NCBI RefSeq assembly: GCF_017497975.1
Contig: NZ_JAGDEL010000030.1
Span: 1-64,000, forward strand
Origin: Metabacillus bambusae
GTDB lineage: Bacteria; Bacillota; Bacilli; Bacillales; Bacillaceae
DNA: 64,000 bases
Reading direction: 5' to 3'
Shown here in pieces: positions 1-7,093 of the stretch. A program made the translations under genes and the position numbers. Below the pieces are notes generated by a model. It was not told the DNA's origin. It saw only the letters and a list, made by a program, of their open reading frames with translations, and made no database searches. The stretch's first letter is position 1; each line of letters opens with the position of its first letter.

Positions 1-2
1 AC

Positions 3-332
3 GAACCTCAAAAAGTAATCTTAGAAGCTATAACATTATCAGCTCGTGGTAACGGTAGAACCTGGCGGTTTGTATTTAACAAATTGAATTTTTGGCGTAA
101 ACAAGGGGTTAAGAGCGTTTCAGATGCAATTAACCTTGAAAATAAACCAATTGCTAGTCCGCCTAATCGATTTGGTAAAGCAATTCGTACTGAACAACAA
201 CCTGAATGGCTTGGTAAAGAAGATCAACAACTTAAACGTGAAGCTACACCAGAAGAGATTGCAGCCTTTGAAGAAGAAAAACGTAAGCTATTCGGCCGTA
301 TTAAAGATTATAAAGAACAGAAAAGTGGGTGA
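3..332 (+). CDS. DnaD-like phage replication initiation protein, C-terminal part
   Basis: The reading frame is open from the window edge, so the gene starts to the left. The visible 109 residues begin with a helical stretch (VILEAITLSARGN ... WRFVFNKLNFWRKQGVKSV) of the type that closes a DnaD/DnaB_2 domain. A charged linker and a 'PEWL' segment follow, common in phage DnaD-like primosome proteins that load the replicative helicase at the phage origin. The internal ATG at 84 would cut the DnaD fold, so it is not taken as the start. The family call rests on pattern memory of the C-terminus only. Confidence 0.7.
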   Translation, partial: EPQKVILEAITLSARGNGRTWRFVFNKLNFWRKQGVKSVSDAINLENKPIASPPNRFGKAIRTEQQPEWLGKEDQQLKREATPEEIAAFEEEKRKLFGRIKDYKEQKSG

Positions 333-336
333 CCTG

Positions 337-537
337 ATGAATACACAATCAACTAGGCTTTCACAAGCAGTTGAGCAAAGAAAAGATTTTCTGAAAAATG
401 AATTGCTAAAAATGGGGTATTTCAAAACTCCTGATAATAAGCAGATGTACCAATTGAACCTTAGCGACTTGGAGCAGATATATATCAATGTTAAGGCTCA
501 GTTCGATAAAGAATTGTATAAGGGTGAGGATGAATGA
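337..537 (+). CDS. FbpA-like small protein
   Basis: 66 residues starting at ATG 337, four bases after the DnaD-like gene stops and behind a GGTGACC-type ribosome binding site. The motif 'SQAVEQRKDFLKNELLKMG' followed by 'QMYQLNLSDLEQIY' is the pattern of the Fur-regulated basic protein A (FbpA) family. Copies are common in Bacillus phages beside replication genes. In B. subtilis FbpA is linked to iron-sparing regulation; the role of phage copies is unknown. The stop overlaps the next start (ATGA), so translation is probably coupled. Confidence 0.65.
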   Translation: MNTQSTRLSQAVEQRKDFLKNELLKMGYFKTPDNKQMYQLNLSDLEQIYINVKAQFDKELYKGEDE

Positions 538-683
538 ACTGTCCAATCTGTAATCGTCCGTTAAAGAGCAAGAAAAGCATTGTGAGAGGTATTGTTCCTG
601 TTTGCGAAAGAAAGCTTGAAAAATTAAAAGACAATGCAGATGAAGATCAATTGAAAATGGAATTGAAGAATAATGCCTGCTAG
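534..683 (+). CDS. Small Cys-rich (CxxC) protein, DUF6011-like
   Basis: 49 residues. Begins 'MNCPICNRPLKSKKS' with a CPIC knuckle and a further 'VPVCERK' cysteine, the layout of tiny zinc-binding DUF6011-type phage proteins. The start ATG overlaps the preceding stop as ATGA, and its 3' end overlaps the next gene by 11 bases, so it sits in a tightly packed operon. Function unknown; metal binding is inferred from the cysteine spacing. Confidence 0.6.
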   Translation: MNCPICNRPLKSKKSIVRGIVPVCERKLEKLKDNADEDQLKMELKNNAC

Positions 684-1113
684 AAAATATGGGAACAAGA
701 TCGTCGTTGTAGATAATCATAAATTCGATAGCAAAGAAGAGGCTAAGTATTATGATCAGCTAAAATGGCTACTACAAGCCAAACAAATTAAATCATTCAA
801 GCTTCAACCAAAATATTTACTGCAGGAAGCATTCAAAAAGAACGGTAAGACTTTCCGAAAGATTGAATATATCGCAGATTTTGAGATTCATAACCTAGAT
901 GGCTCGATTGAGGTAGTGGACGTAAATGGAGTAGAGACTGAGGCTTTCAAAATTAAACGTAAGCTGTTTGAAATGAAATACCCTTATAAACTATCTCTGA
1001 TTACCTACGAGCTTGCATTTGGAGGCTGGATCGATCTAGAAGAGCTAAAGAAATTAAAACGGAAGCCACAAAAGAAAGTGAGGGCGAAAAAGATTGGCAA
1101 GCCGAAAACGTAA
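673..1113 (+). CDS. DUF1064-family phage protein (putative nuclease)
   Basis: 146 residues. 'KFDSKEEAKYYDQLKWL' near the N-terminus, then 'YIADFEIHNLDGSIEVVDVNG' and 'IKRKLFEMKYP', fits the DUF1064 family. That family has a restriction-endonuclease-like fold (E, D and E-x-x-D type residues) and lies in phage replication regions, often proposed to resolve branched DNA. The basic tail (RKPQKKVRAKKIGKPK) suggests nucleic acid contact. It overlaps both neighbours. The family call is fairly firm; the nuclease activity is inferred. Confidence 0.7.
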   Translation: MPARKYGNKIVVVDNHKFDSKEEAKYYDQLKWLLQAKQIKSFKLQPKYLLQEAFKKNGKTFRKIEYIADFEIHNLDGSIEVVDVNGVETEAFKIKRKLFEMKYPYKLSLITYELAFGGWIDLEELKKLKRKPQKKVRAKKIGKPKT

Positions 1114-1231
1114 GCGCAAATGGTATTTACTCTTTCGTTTTGAAAATGGACAAGCCGTTCACCTTTATGAACCTTTACAAAGGCATGATCTTAATAGTCG
1201 TTTACGTGCAGGGTGGAGGAAGGTGAGTTAA
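1094..1231 (+). CDS. Small basic phage protein with TTG start
   Basis: 45 residues. TTG start at 1094 inside the end of the DUF1064 gene, with a GAGGG ribosome binding site about 8 bases upstream. The product begins MASRKRKRKWYLLFRF and ends RLRAGWRKVS. The TAA stop shares its last A with the ATG of the next gene (TAATG), a classic coupling arrangement that favours real translation. Function unknown; the Arg/Lys-rich start suggests nucleic acid binding. Confidence 0.5.
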   Translation: MASRKRKRKWYLLFRFENGQAVHLYEPLQRHDLNSRLRAGWRKVS

Positions 1232-1683
1232 TGCTACAAGGTATTTGTGTAGACACCGAAAACACTGTGGTCTTACAAAAAGGAGAAAGTTACTATCTTT
1301 TCCCTAACGGACCGGATCATTATTATGTATCAAGGTTTCCAAATGAAGGTGCTCATACTGGTTGTTTTCAAGTAAAGCATTTTGAGTTGATCGATGAAGA
1401 AGAAAAAGCCATGCCTGGCATCGATCGAGACAAGGTGTATTTTGCTCAAATGTATTGTAAAGTTGGCTATCCAAGCTTTGAGCTAAAAGAATATTACATC
1501 AAGCCAAGAAAGACTCATTGTAACTTGTATGAAGATCAGGCATTAACACGATTTAAAGGCTGCTTTCCCCTTGAATGGTTCACTGATTTTGAGGAAATTG
1601 TTACTGAAACCAATGAAAACGATCATATTGTCGAGGGAATTGAATTTAGAAGTGCTGAAAACGGACAGCTGCTGCTGTTTTAG
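1231..1683 (+). CDS. Hypothetical phage protein
   Basis: 150 residues from ATG 1231, placed 7 bases after GGAGGAAGGTGA; an in-frame GTG at 1213 lies before that site and is rejected. The protein is acidic and aromatic-rich with no recognised domain. Cysteines are scattered and not arranged as a zinc site. Position in the early operon after the DUF1064 gene suggests a DNA metabolism or host takeover role, but nothing in the sequence shows this. Confidence 0.6.
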   Translation: MLQGICVDTENTVVLQKGESYYLFPNGPDHYYVSRFPNEGAHTGCFQVKHFELIDEEEKAMPGIDRDKVYFAQMYCKVGYPSFELKEYYIKPRKTHCNLYEDQALTRFKGCFPLEWFTDFEEIVTETNENDHIVEGIEFRSAENGQLLLF

Positions 1684-1692
1684 GAGGAATCA

Positions 1693-1791
1693 ATGATGGA
1701 TCCAATACTTACTGTTATCGCTATTGTCACTTTGATTGGTTTGGTTCTTACATTCGAACATGATTGGCGTAACCGATTTAAGTGGAGGTAA
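1693..1791 (+). CDS. Tiny single-pass membrane protein
   Basis: 32 residues behind a strong AGGAGG site. One hydrophobic segment (ILTVIAIVTLIGLVLTF) is followed by a basic tail (WRNRFKWR), so it should insert once in the membrane with the C-terminus inside. No family recognised. It belongs to the string of very short genes that ends the early operon. Confidence 0.5.
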   Translation: MMDPILTVIAIVTLIGLVLTFEHDWRNRFKWR

Positions 1792-1795
1792 GAGC

Positions 1796-1900
1796 ATGAA
1801 GAAGGTTAAACACTGGTTTCAATGTAGATTTTACAAGAAACATAGATACAACATCTACACTCATAAATGCATCGTTTATAGCAAGGCGGTTAGGAAATGA
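1796..1900 (+). CDS. Small basic Cys-containing phage protein
   Basis: 34 residues starting MKKVKHWFQCRFYKKHRY, behind a GGAGGT site. Strongly basic with two cysteines and several His/Tyr residues. The stop overlaps the next start (ATGA). No family recognised. Confidence 0.5.
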   Translation: MKKVKHWFQCRFYKKHRYNIYTHKCIVYSKAVRK

Positions 1901-2061
1901 ACGATAAATTGCAAGAAATAATCACGATTCTAGATTTATATTCCTACCACCACGAATCGGAGTACTTAAAGAAAACATTCGAAGAGCTTTTGGAATATAA
2001 AAAAGCCTATTATTCGTTGAAAAAAGCTGGTGTTGATCTGCCATATGTAAAGTCGATCTAG
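1897..2061 (+). CDS. Small helical phage protein
   Basis: 54 residues, translationally coupled by ATGA to the preceding gene. The sequence (MNDKLQEIITILDLYSYHHE ... EELLEYKKAYYSLKKAG) looks like two amphipathic helices. It is the last rightward gene before the minus-strand accessory block. Function unknown. Confidence 0.5.
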   Translation: MNDKLQEIITILDLYSYHHESEYLKKTFEELLEYKKAYYSLKKAGVDLPYVKSI

Positions 2062-2090
2062 AAAGAAAAAGCGACATAAAACATATATGT

Positions 2091-2117
2091 AAAAACCCCT
2101 GAATCCAGATTCAGAGG
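2091..2117 (-). terminator. Rho-independent terminator of the DUF4183 gene
   Basis: On the minus strand CCTCTGAATC and GATTCAGGGG pair around a two-base loop and are followed by TTTTT. It lies just after the stop of the leftward DUF4183 gene. Confidence 0.75.
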
Positions 2118-2125
2118 CTCTGGTA

Positions 2126-2506
2126 TTAAGTGACAATTGTAGTGTTTGATGTTGGTGCAAAGTTTGTAACAACTAGAACCACTGGAGAATTTTGTTCTAT
2201 TGTTGAACCAGCAGGAACTGTAATTACTAGCTGCCCGACTCCTGTACCACCAGAGGTATAGGCTGATACATCATCCATCTGTAATACGCCATTAACATAA
2301 ACATTAAAGTAGCTATTATCAGTAGCTAAAGCTGGTAATGTAGTTGCAGCAGCTCCAGTATCAGTAAAGAAGTCTTCAACAGCAATTGTTAAAGTTCCTG
2401 GACCTGTAACTGTTGAAGCTGCTTCATTAAAGAATCTTTCAACAGTTGGAACTGTGTCGACAGTAGAACTAGCAGTAATAGCAAGTTTCATAATTTGAAG
2501 TGCCAA
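2126..2506 (-). CDS. DUF4183-family protein (possible spore-surface protein)
   Basis: 126 residues from TTG 2506, eight bases after AAAGGTGGTG; an internal ATG (2491) lacks a ribosome binding site. Thr/Ala/Val-rich and beta-strand-like. 'SYFNVYVNGVLQMDDVSAYT' followed by 'GQLVITVPAGSTIEQNSPVVL' is the hallmark of DUF4183, a family I associate with Bacillus exosporium and collagen-like proteins and their phages. There is no signal peptide, as in many spore surface proteins. A CATAATCTA string 40-50 bases upstream resembles a sigma-K -10 box, but no -35 is correctly spaced. Spore location is inference. Confidence 0.65.
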   Translation of the reverse strand: MALQIMKLAITASSTVDTVPTVERFFNEAASTVTGPGTLTIAVEDFFTDTGAAATTLPALATDNSYFNVYVNGVLQMDDVSAYTSGGTGVGQLVITVPAGSTIEQNSPVVLVVTNFAPTSNTTIVT

Positions 2507-2666
2507 TTAAATTTCACCACCTTTATTGATCGCCTTATATAGATTATGTAAAATAACAACTTGTTGATTAGACCAAAAGAATATAAATCAAATTATTTAT
2601 GCACAATTTTAAAGTCAAATTTATAAAATGTAAGGATATGCAATTAATTAACGAGGTGAATGGTAA

Positions 2667-3011
2667 ATGAAAAATAAAGAAACAAACTTATTGACGCCAA
2701 GGCCATTAATAAATATCCCTACATTACCCTCAATAATAATGCATAACCGTTCGCCTAAAAAAGTAAAGGTTTTCGAATTTTATACAATATCAAATGGATT
2801 TAGCAGAATTTATAAAGAAAACGACGGAGTAAAAGAAATTGGAAAACAAATAATCCTTGACCCTAAAAAGGTATCATACATGAACCTTTTTATAAACGGA
2901 GTATTGCAACCTAAAGAAAGCTATGAAGTGGGGAGAGGAGTAATAAAGTTAAAAACAGTGGACGTACCAATAAAAGGAGCACCAGTTATACTGCAAATGT
3001 TTATAGTATAA
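2667..3011 (+). CDS. DUF4183-family protein, divergent second copy
   Basis: 114 residues from ATG 2667 with GAGGTGA seven bases upstream. 'KKVSYMNLFINGVLQPKESYEVGRGVIKLKTVDVPIKGAPVILQ' matches the DUF4183 core seen in the neighbouring leftward gene but is otherwise very different: basic, with a proline-rich N-terminus. The pair is divergent around a 160-bp intergenic region. Function unknown; a structural protein of the spore or phage surface is possible. Confidence 0.6.
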   Translation: MKNKETNLLTPRPLINIPTLPSIIMHNRSPKKVKVFEFYTISNGFSRIYKENDGVKEIGKQIILDPKKVSYMNLFINGVLQPKESYEVGRGVIKLKTVDVPIKGAPVILQMFIV

Positions 3012-3370
3012 TTTTGGACACTTCTTATTCGGCGAAAGTGGACAAGTTAAAGTGGACAAGTTATAAAAAATTTATTGCGCAATTCGCTAAATTTGAGTAA
3101 TTAAAAAAACTGTTATCATTCGATAACAGTCACAAGATGGATCAGTGATATGCTATTATTTTTTACAAGTTAATGATATTCAATTATTGCATATTTAAGA
3201 CCAAAAAAGAGATTTTCGATTTTATTAAGTCTGTCTCAACATAAATTGCGACGTAACGAGGATGGTTTATTTTAATAAACACTAGATAAACAGTTAAAAA
3301 AAGCCAGCCAGGAGCTATAAACTCCCAACCATTTCTATTATAGCATTTTAAAGTAATTATTTTACTAACA
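3012..3370. other. Gene-free stretch with IS-end-like sequence and terminator
   Basis: No gene seen. The first 50 bases (GGACAC ... ATTCGGCGAAAGTGGACAAG) resemble an end of an IS21-type element. A second partial copy lies inverted near 4608-4650. The rest is AT-rich and holds the hairpin at 3103-3130. Confidence 0.4.
3103..3130 (-). terminator. Rho-independent terminator, leftward
   Basis: ACTGTTATC and GATAACAGT form a perfect 9-bp stem with a 4-base loop. Read on the minus strand the stem is followed by seven T. It would end transcripts from the small minus-strand gene at 3371-3520. Confidence 0.7.
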
Positions 3371-3520
3371 CTATACAGTTTGCTGCTCTAATATGGAGTT
3401 TAAAAAGTAAATTTCTTTTCTTATTTGATCTTTTATAGATTGATCATTACATCGGCTTAGATCATCAACTAACCGATTAATTTCCCTTGTAAAAAGGAAA
3501 AATTCAATTGAATCAAGCAT
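3371..3520 (-). CDS. Small helical protein, unknown function
   Basis: 49 residues (MLDSIEFFLFTREINRLVDD ... RKEIYFLNSILEQQTV) behind a strong TTGGAGGACAAAT site. The composition suggests two helices. The length is typical of Spo0E-like phosphatases or anti-regulators, but the SQELD signature is absent, so that call is not made. It lies in the accessory block next to the Spo0E-STAS gene. Confidence 0.5.
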   Translation of the reverse strand: MLDSIEFFLFTREINRLVDDLSRCNDQSIKDQIRKEIYFLNSILEQQTV

Positions 3521-3716
3521 ATTTGTCCTCCAATTAGTTTTGAATTTGTGAAGTTCTTGGAGTATGACTTTTAATTTATTTGTAAGATAAGAAATATATA
3601 TTTAATTTTAATGTAATTATTTCTAGATTAACATCAAAAACATTAATGCACAATTCGCACAAATAGTGACTTTTGATAGAAAGTGCGTTCAGGAACAAAC
3701 TGTAGTAAAAATCAAA

Positions 3717-3743
3717 AAACGGGAAGATAAGAGACTCCCGTTT
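3717..3743 (-). terminator. Terminator of the Spo0E-STAS gene
   Basis: On the minus strand AAACGGGA pairs with TCCCGTTT and is followed by T residues, directly after the stop at 3751. Confidence 0.7.
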
Positions 3744-3750
3744 AGCGATA

Positions 3751-4239
3751 TTATATAGCAATAAAATTCCCACAATTAATTTCTTTTAATGCATTAGGGA
3801 TTCCCATAAGATTTAATACTTCAAATGAAGTTTTGGTTGTGCAGATTTTTTCTATTGAAATGTTTCTATCTCTAACTTCAAGTATTAATAAAATCAATGA
3901 GTGAATACCAGACGTATCAAAGAAATTAAGTTTACCCAGATCAATATTTAATTCTTGGACGCTTTTCCATTTATGCTTATTAGTTTCTATATATGACGAT
4001 AACACTTCTGATGTAACCATATCTAAATCGCCTTCGATTTGAAGAGTTAGAGTGTAACCTTCTAGACTTCCATGGATATTCAACTTAGAAATTTTTCGAT
4101 TCTGATAATGGTTAATAAAGTGATCAAGTTGTTTACTACAATGTATAGTTTCTTCTGAGGTCAAAGGAGTGCTTAAGGTAGCAAATTTGTTTAATTCTTT
4201 TCTTTTTTTTTCATAAGCATTTGAAACTGAAAAAAACAT
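3751..4239 (-). CDS. Spo0E-like / STAS-domain fusion protein
   Basis: 162 residues with two parts. Residues about 7-46 (EKKRKELNKF ... PLTSEETIHCSKQLDHFINHYQ) match the helical hairpin of Spo0E-family phosphatases, which dephosphorylate Spo0A~P and block sporulation; the SQELD motif appears as SKQLD with the Asp kept (D39). Residues about 60-160 form a STAS domain with 'FFDTSG' (S110 in the place of the phosphorylated Ser of SpoIIAA/RsbV). It starts at ATG 4239 behind TTGGAGAT and has its own terminator. It may link Spo0A phosphorylation to anti-sigma partner switching. The domain match is by motif; the activity is inferred. Confidence 0.7.
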   Translation of the reverse strand: MFFSVSNAYEKKRKELNKFATLSTPLTSEETIHCSKQLDHFINHYQNRKISKLNIHGSLEGYTLTLQIEGDLDMVTSEVLSSYIETNKHKWKSVQELNIDLGKLNFFDTSGIHSLILLILEVRDRNISIEKICTTKTSFEVLNLMGIPNALKEINCGNFIAI

Positions 4240-4679
4240 TTTTATTCTATCTCCAATTCAGTTAATAAATTTAGGAAGTAGTTGTAAACACGGTTGAATT
4301 TAGCTCTGCCCCTACAAGATATTAACTAAGTCTAAGGTATTAGGCAATATTTATTAGATATGTTAGAAAATTGAATGTTTTCAGTGCTATTTTAGAAAAA
4401 CAATTATTTGATGCAAGGGAAATAGGATAGTTATATTCTGGGTAATGTTATAAAAAAATATTAGTTTAAAGTTATTTAGTTATAACTATATGAATAAGTC
4501 TAATTGCTATTTAAAATCACTTGTATTGTAGAAATTCGCAGAAAAAACGGCACAAGGTCATGGAAGTGAAAACCAAGGTGAAGTTGGAATCTTGACCCTG
4601 TACCTTAAAAGTTAAAGTGTCCATTTCGCGGGCTTCGCCAAAATTCAGAGCCATAATGAGTAAATAAATTATTCGAAAT
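4240..4679. other. Gene-free stretch
   Basis: No supported gene. A 63-codon minus-strand frame at 4517-4708 has no ribosome binding site. Around 4608-4650 the minus strand reads TTTTGGCGAAG ... GGACACTTTAAC, which echoes, inverted, the sequence near 3030. Confidence 0.4.
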
Positions 4680-5132
4680 TTAATGTCCAGTATTTTTATT
4701 TCGAGCAAAATAAAAGTGCCAACGAGTAATTAGACAAGTAATTAAGAAATAGATAGGAGTCCACCAAAGCTTCCAGCCCTTATACACAACGTACCCAAAA
4801 TAGCTGGATAAAAGTTCATATAATGATGAAAAGATCACCCAAAACAATAGATAATAGATAAAACTTTTTTTGTTTTTTGGCATGAAGTTTAAATATAGAA
4901 TGCCAAATGTAGCTGGCAAGGTCATCTGTACAAATAAATCATATGTTTGAGGTCCAGGGTCAATTAAATCGTATAAATCAAATACATCGCCAAAAAATAG
5001 ATCAGCTGCAAGTACATTGAGTGTAACAAACATCCATGTTATATAAATATCTTGTCGTGTTAGTTTAATGGGTACTAACAGAATTATTAGTATGTTAATA
5101 ACTAATGAAGAAATAGTAAAAATGTAGACCAA
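4680..5132 (-). CDS. CBO0543-family membrane protein
   Basis: 150 residues if started at TTG 5132, seven bases after AGGAG; an upstream in-frame TTG at 5183 has no such site. Four to five hydrophobic segments. The layout ('LAADLFFGDVFDLYDL', 'PATFGILYLNFMP', closing 'KGWKLWWTPIYFLITCLITRW') is that of CBO0543-type integral membrane proteins of spore formers, whose function is unknown. A second member lies at 33198-33671 and a wrecked one at 33688-33925. Confidence 0.6.
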   Translation of the reverse strand: MVYIFTISSLVINILIILLVPIKLTRQDIYITWMFVTLNVLAADLFFGDVFDLYDLIDPGPQTYDLFVQMTLPATFGILYLNFMPKNKKSFIYYLLFWVIFSSLYELLSSYFGYVVYKGWKLWWTPIYFLITCLITRWHFYFARNKNTGH

Positions 5133-5289
5133 TGTAAGTCTCCTAGTTATGGAATAAATGATAACTGATTTCGTTATGTACAAAATCTAAGAAATTAAAT
5201 TTATTTTTGGAAAAACATAACGAATTTATACATTAATTAAAAATTGTTTAATGCACAATTCACATAAAAATGGAAGGAGCCCAGATAAA

Positions 5290-5451
5290 TTGAGTTATTT
5301 AGAAGAATTAAATAACATTGCACATCAACTTCCATTAGAAGTTCTTAAAGATGTTGATAAACGCATTGGTGATTGGCTTGCGAGTGGAGGTAATGAACAC
5401 GATCCTTATATCGAGCAACAGTTACGATTTGCCAAGAGATTTATCACGTGA
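5290..5451 (+). CDS. DUF6877-like small phage protein
   Basis: 53 residues. Start TTG 5290, with AAGGAG ten bases upstream. An in-frame ATG at 5251 lies inside a repeated operator-like motif (ATGCACAATTCACA) and upstream of the ribosome binding site, so it is rejected. 'MSYLEELNNIAHQLPLEVLKD ... IGDWLASGGNEHDPYIEQQL' resembles DUF6877, a small family of Bacillus phages near the late-control region. Function unknown. Confidence 0.6.
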   Translation: MSYLEELNNIAHQLPLEVLKDVDKRIGDWLASGGNEHDPYIEQQLRFAKRFIT

Positions 5452-5473
5452 AAACAGAAGGAGGTAATAACCT

Positions 5474-5590
5474 ATGCCACATGCTTTAGAATGGCGGTTA
5501 GTAAGAGCCTTTAAGAATGGTGATAAAGAGGAAATTCAAAGATTGAACAAAATATGGTTTAAACAAAATAAAAGCCAGGCGGCAACCTGA
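5474..5590 (+). CDS. Small phage protein
   Basis: 38 residues (MPHALEWRLVRAFKNGDKEE...) behind a perfect AAGGAGG site. The last codons contain a hairpin (AAAGCCAGG, CGGCAA, CCTGACTTT), so the 3' end doubles as a possible weak terminator. No family recognised. Confidence 0.5.
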   Translation: MPHALEWRLVRAFKNGDKEEIQRLNKIWFKQNKSQAAT

Positions 5591-5611
5591 CTTTCATAGA
5601 ATGCTAATCTT

Positions 5612-5633
5612 ATTCGATTCGATTCGATTCGAT
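5612..5633. repeat. ATTCG pentamer tandem repeat
   Basis: Four head-to-tail copies of ATTCG, flanked at a distance by CTAAT and ATTAG, in the gap between two small phage genes. It may be a slippage-prone spacer or a regulator site. Confidence 0.6.
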
Positions 5634-5704
5634 ATTAGTATATACGATAAAAAAATCAAAAAGATTCATAAAAGCAAATAATATTTTACCATTGGGGTGT
5701 TTGG

Positions 5705-5887
5705 ATGAAAACAAACATTAATAAAATGACTGTTGAAATTGACCTTATGAAAAATGCAACGTACATCGTAAAAGATGGAGAAATTAAAGTAGTCCCTACA
5801 CCTGCAGCTGGATACGGAAAGCAAATTATTAATTGGCAAGGTGGTAAGCCATGTCACGGTAAATTAGAGACAGACATTAAATTTTGA
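5705..5887 (+). CDS. XtrA-like phage protein
   Basis: 60 residues. 'NKMTVEIDLMKNATYIVKDGEIKVVPTPAAGYGKQII' resembles XtrA of the B. subtilis PBSX prophage, which also sits just upstream of the late regulator and terminase genes. Function unknown in PBSX. Position and length agree with the call; similarity is judged by eye. Confidence 0.55.
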   Translation: MKTNINKMTVEIDLMKNATYIVKDGEIKVVPTPAAGYGKQIINWQGGKPCHGKLETDIKF

Positions 5888-5932
5888 AATAAAATATGAA
5901 TAACTATATAAAAAAACTCTGTAGGTGAAATT

Positions 5933-6205
5933 ATGCACAATTTTGCTAATCGCTTAAAAGAATTAAGAGAAAAAAATCGTTTAACACAAAGTGCATTAGC
6001 GTCACTTTTAGAATTTGATCAATCAACCATTTCTTACAATGAATTAGGGAAAAAAGAACCTAGTATCGAAAGTTTAATTAAATTATCTGATTTTTTTTGT
6101 GTTAGTTTAGATTATTTAGTTGGGAGAACAGACTTGGATGTACAGTTTAAAAGGTTTGTATTAGAAGAACTAAATCAATTGATTAAAAAAATTGATGAAA
6201 ATTAA
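5933..6205 (+). CDS. Xre/Cro-CI-type transcriptional regulator
   Basis: 90 residues. Residues 4-62 form a helix-turn-helix (NRLKELREKNRLTQSALASLLEFDQSTIS ... LGKKEPSIESLIKLSDFFCVSLDYLVG), the Xre family pattern. AGGTGA lies five bases before ATG 5933. The start codon lies inside a copy of the repeated TGCACAATT motif, which could be its own operator. The place before the late genes suggests a late-switch regulator; the main repressor probably lies outside the window. Confidence 0.85.
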   Translation: MHNFANRLKELREKNRLTQSALASLLEFDQSTISYNELGKKEPSIESLIKLSDFFCVSLDYLVGRTDLDVQFKRFVLEELNQLIKKIDEN

Positions 6206-6225
6206 ATAAGCTTATCGGAAAAACC

Positions 6226-6284
6226 GAGGGCACATTTCATTCATTGCGATTAATTCGTAGTGGTGATTTGTACCCTCTTTTTAT
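6226..6284 (+). terminator. Probable terminator after the Xre gene
   Basis: GAGGGCACA and TGTACCCTC can pair across a 36-base loop and are followed by TTTTTATTTT. The long loop makes it less certain. Confidence 0.45.
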
Positions 6285-6307
6285 TTTATTCAGGAGGGGA
6301 CAAGCTT

Positions 6308-6499
6308 ATGCAGAAATCATTTCAGGAACAGTTGAAAGAGTGGAAGAAGGACCATATGGAAGTGAAAGAGCAACGTAAACAAACTAAGAAAAAACCACCT
6401 GCTAAGAATCAGGAAAAGCTTTCTGAAAGTGATTTGCGGTTTTTGATGGGTTCAAGCATGCAAACTTTAAGACGCGGTAAAGGTGGGGCTTATAAATGA
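6308..6499 (+). CDS. Small basic phage protein upstream of late activator
   Basis: 63 residues from ATG 6308, behind CAGGAGGGGA. Lys-rich ('[21 protein letters not shown]') with a C-terminal '[26 protein letters not shown]'. Proteins of this shape often precede the late activator in Bacillus phages. The stop overlaps the next start (ATGA). Function unknown. Confidence 0.6.
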   Translation: MQKSFQEQLKEWKKDHMEVKEQRKQTKKKPPAKNQEKLSESDLRFLMGSSMQTLRRGKGGAYK

Positions 6500-6954
6500 C
6501 AGAGCAAATGATTAAATGGCAAGTAGAGGAATGGATCAGAGATTATAATTTTATGCTTAGAGAAATAGCGCGTTTGGATAGGTTATTAAACTCTGCAAGT
6601 CGAGGGGAAAAACTTACAGCGACCTATGGCATTGAATCAGCAATGCCTAAGGGTAACGGTGGAATTAGTCAGGCTGAGTTAAGACAGATGGATATTAGAG
6701 AGAGACGATTGTATAAATACGAAATGGTTATTCATTACTTAGAAGATACCTTAGACTCGTTTAAATATGATAAGCACAGGATCTTATACGATTGCATGAT
6801 CGAAGGAATGAGTTACAGAGCGATAGCAGCACACTTAGCTATGTCTCGTGACACCATAAGAAAAATGCGTGATGAAATAATTGATATAGTAGTCCAAAAA
6901 GTCCAAAAAGACCAGTTTCTGCAAAAGTTGAAATCTGTAAAAGTTGCGGTGTAA
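6496..6954 (+). CDS. Phage late-gene transcription activator (sigma-70 region 4-like)
   Basis: 152 residues. Coiled first half, then residues about 110-135 ([29 protein letters not shown]) form a helix-turn-helix of the sigma-70 region 4 or ArpU/RinA type. Phage proteins of this build (Xpf in PBSX) switch on packaging and structural genes. Its position directly upstream of the terminase region fits. The exact family is uncertain. Confidence 0.65.
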   Translation: MTEQMIKWQVEEWIRDYNFMLREIARLDRLLNSASRGEKLTATYGIESAMPKGNGGISQAELRQMDIRERRLYKYEMVIHYLEDTLDSFKYDKHRILYDCMIEGMSYRAIAAHLAMSRDTIRKMRDEIIDIVVQKVQKDQFLQKLKSVKVAV

Positions 6955-7093
6955 GATGGGAGGGAGGTCGGCGCGGATTAGTTACACGGCCGATGATCTA
7001 GCTTCGTTCAATAACCTTCGGTTTTATTTTATTCAACAAAGAGGAAAATATCCCCTTTTGTCGAAATTAGTAGACGGAAAGGGAGTGTTAATT

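Noticed and set aside
3371-3520. Spo0E-family call for the 49-residue gene
   Set aside because: Length fits, but the SQELD-type motif is missing.
3576-3773. 65-codon minus-strand hydrophobic frame
   Set aside because: Overlaps the end and terminator of the Spo0E-STAS gene, has no ribosome binding site, and is AT-driven.
5612-5633. CRISPR-like array from the ATTCG repeats
   Set aside because: Five-base units without spacers; no cas genes in the window.
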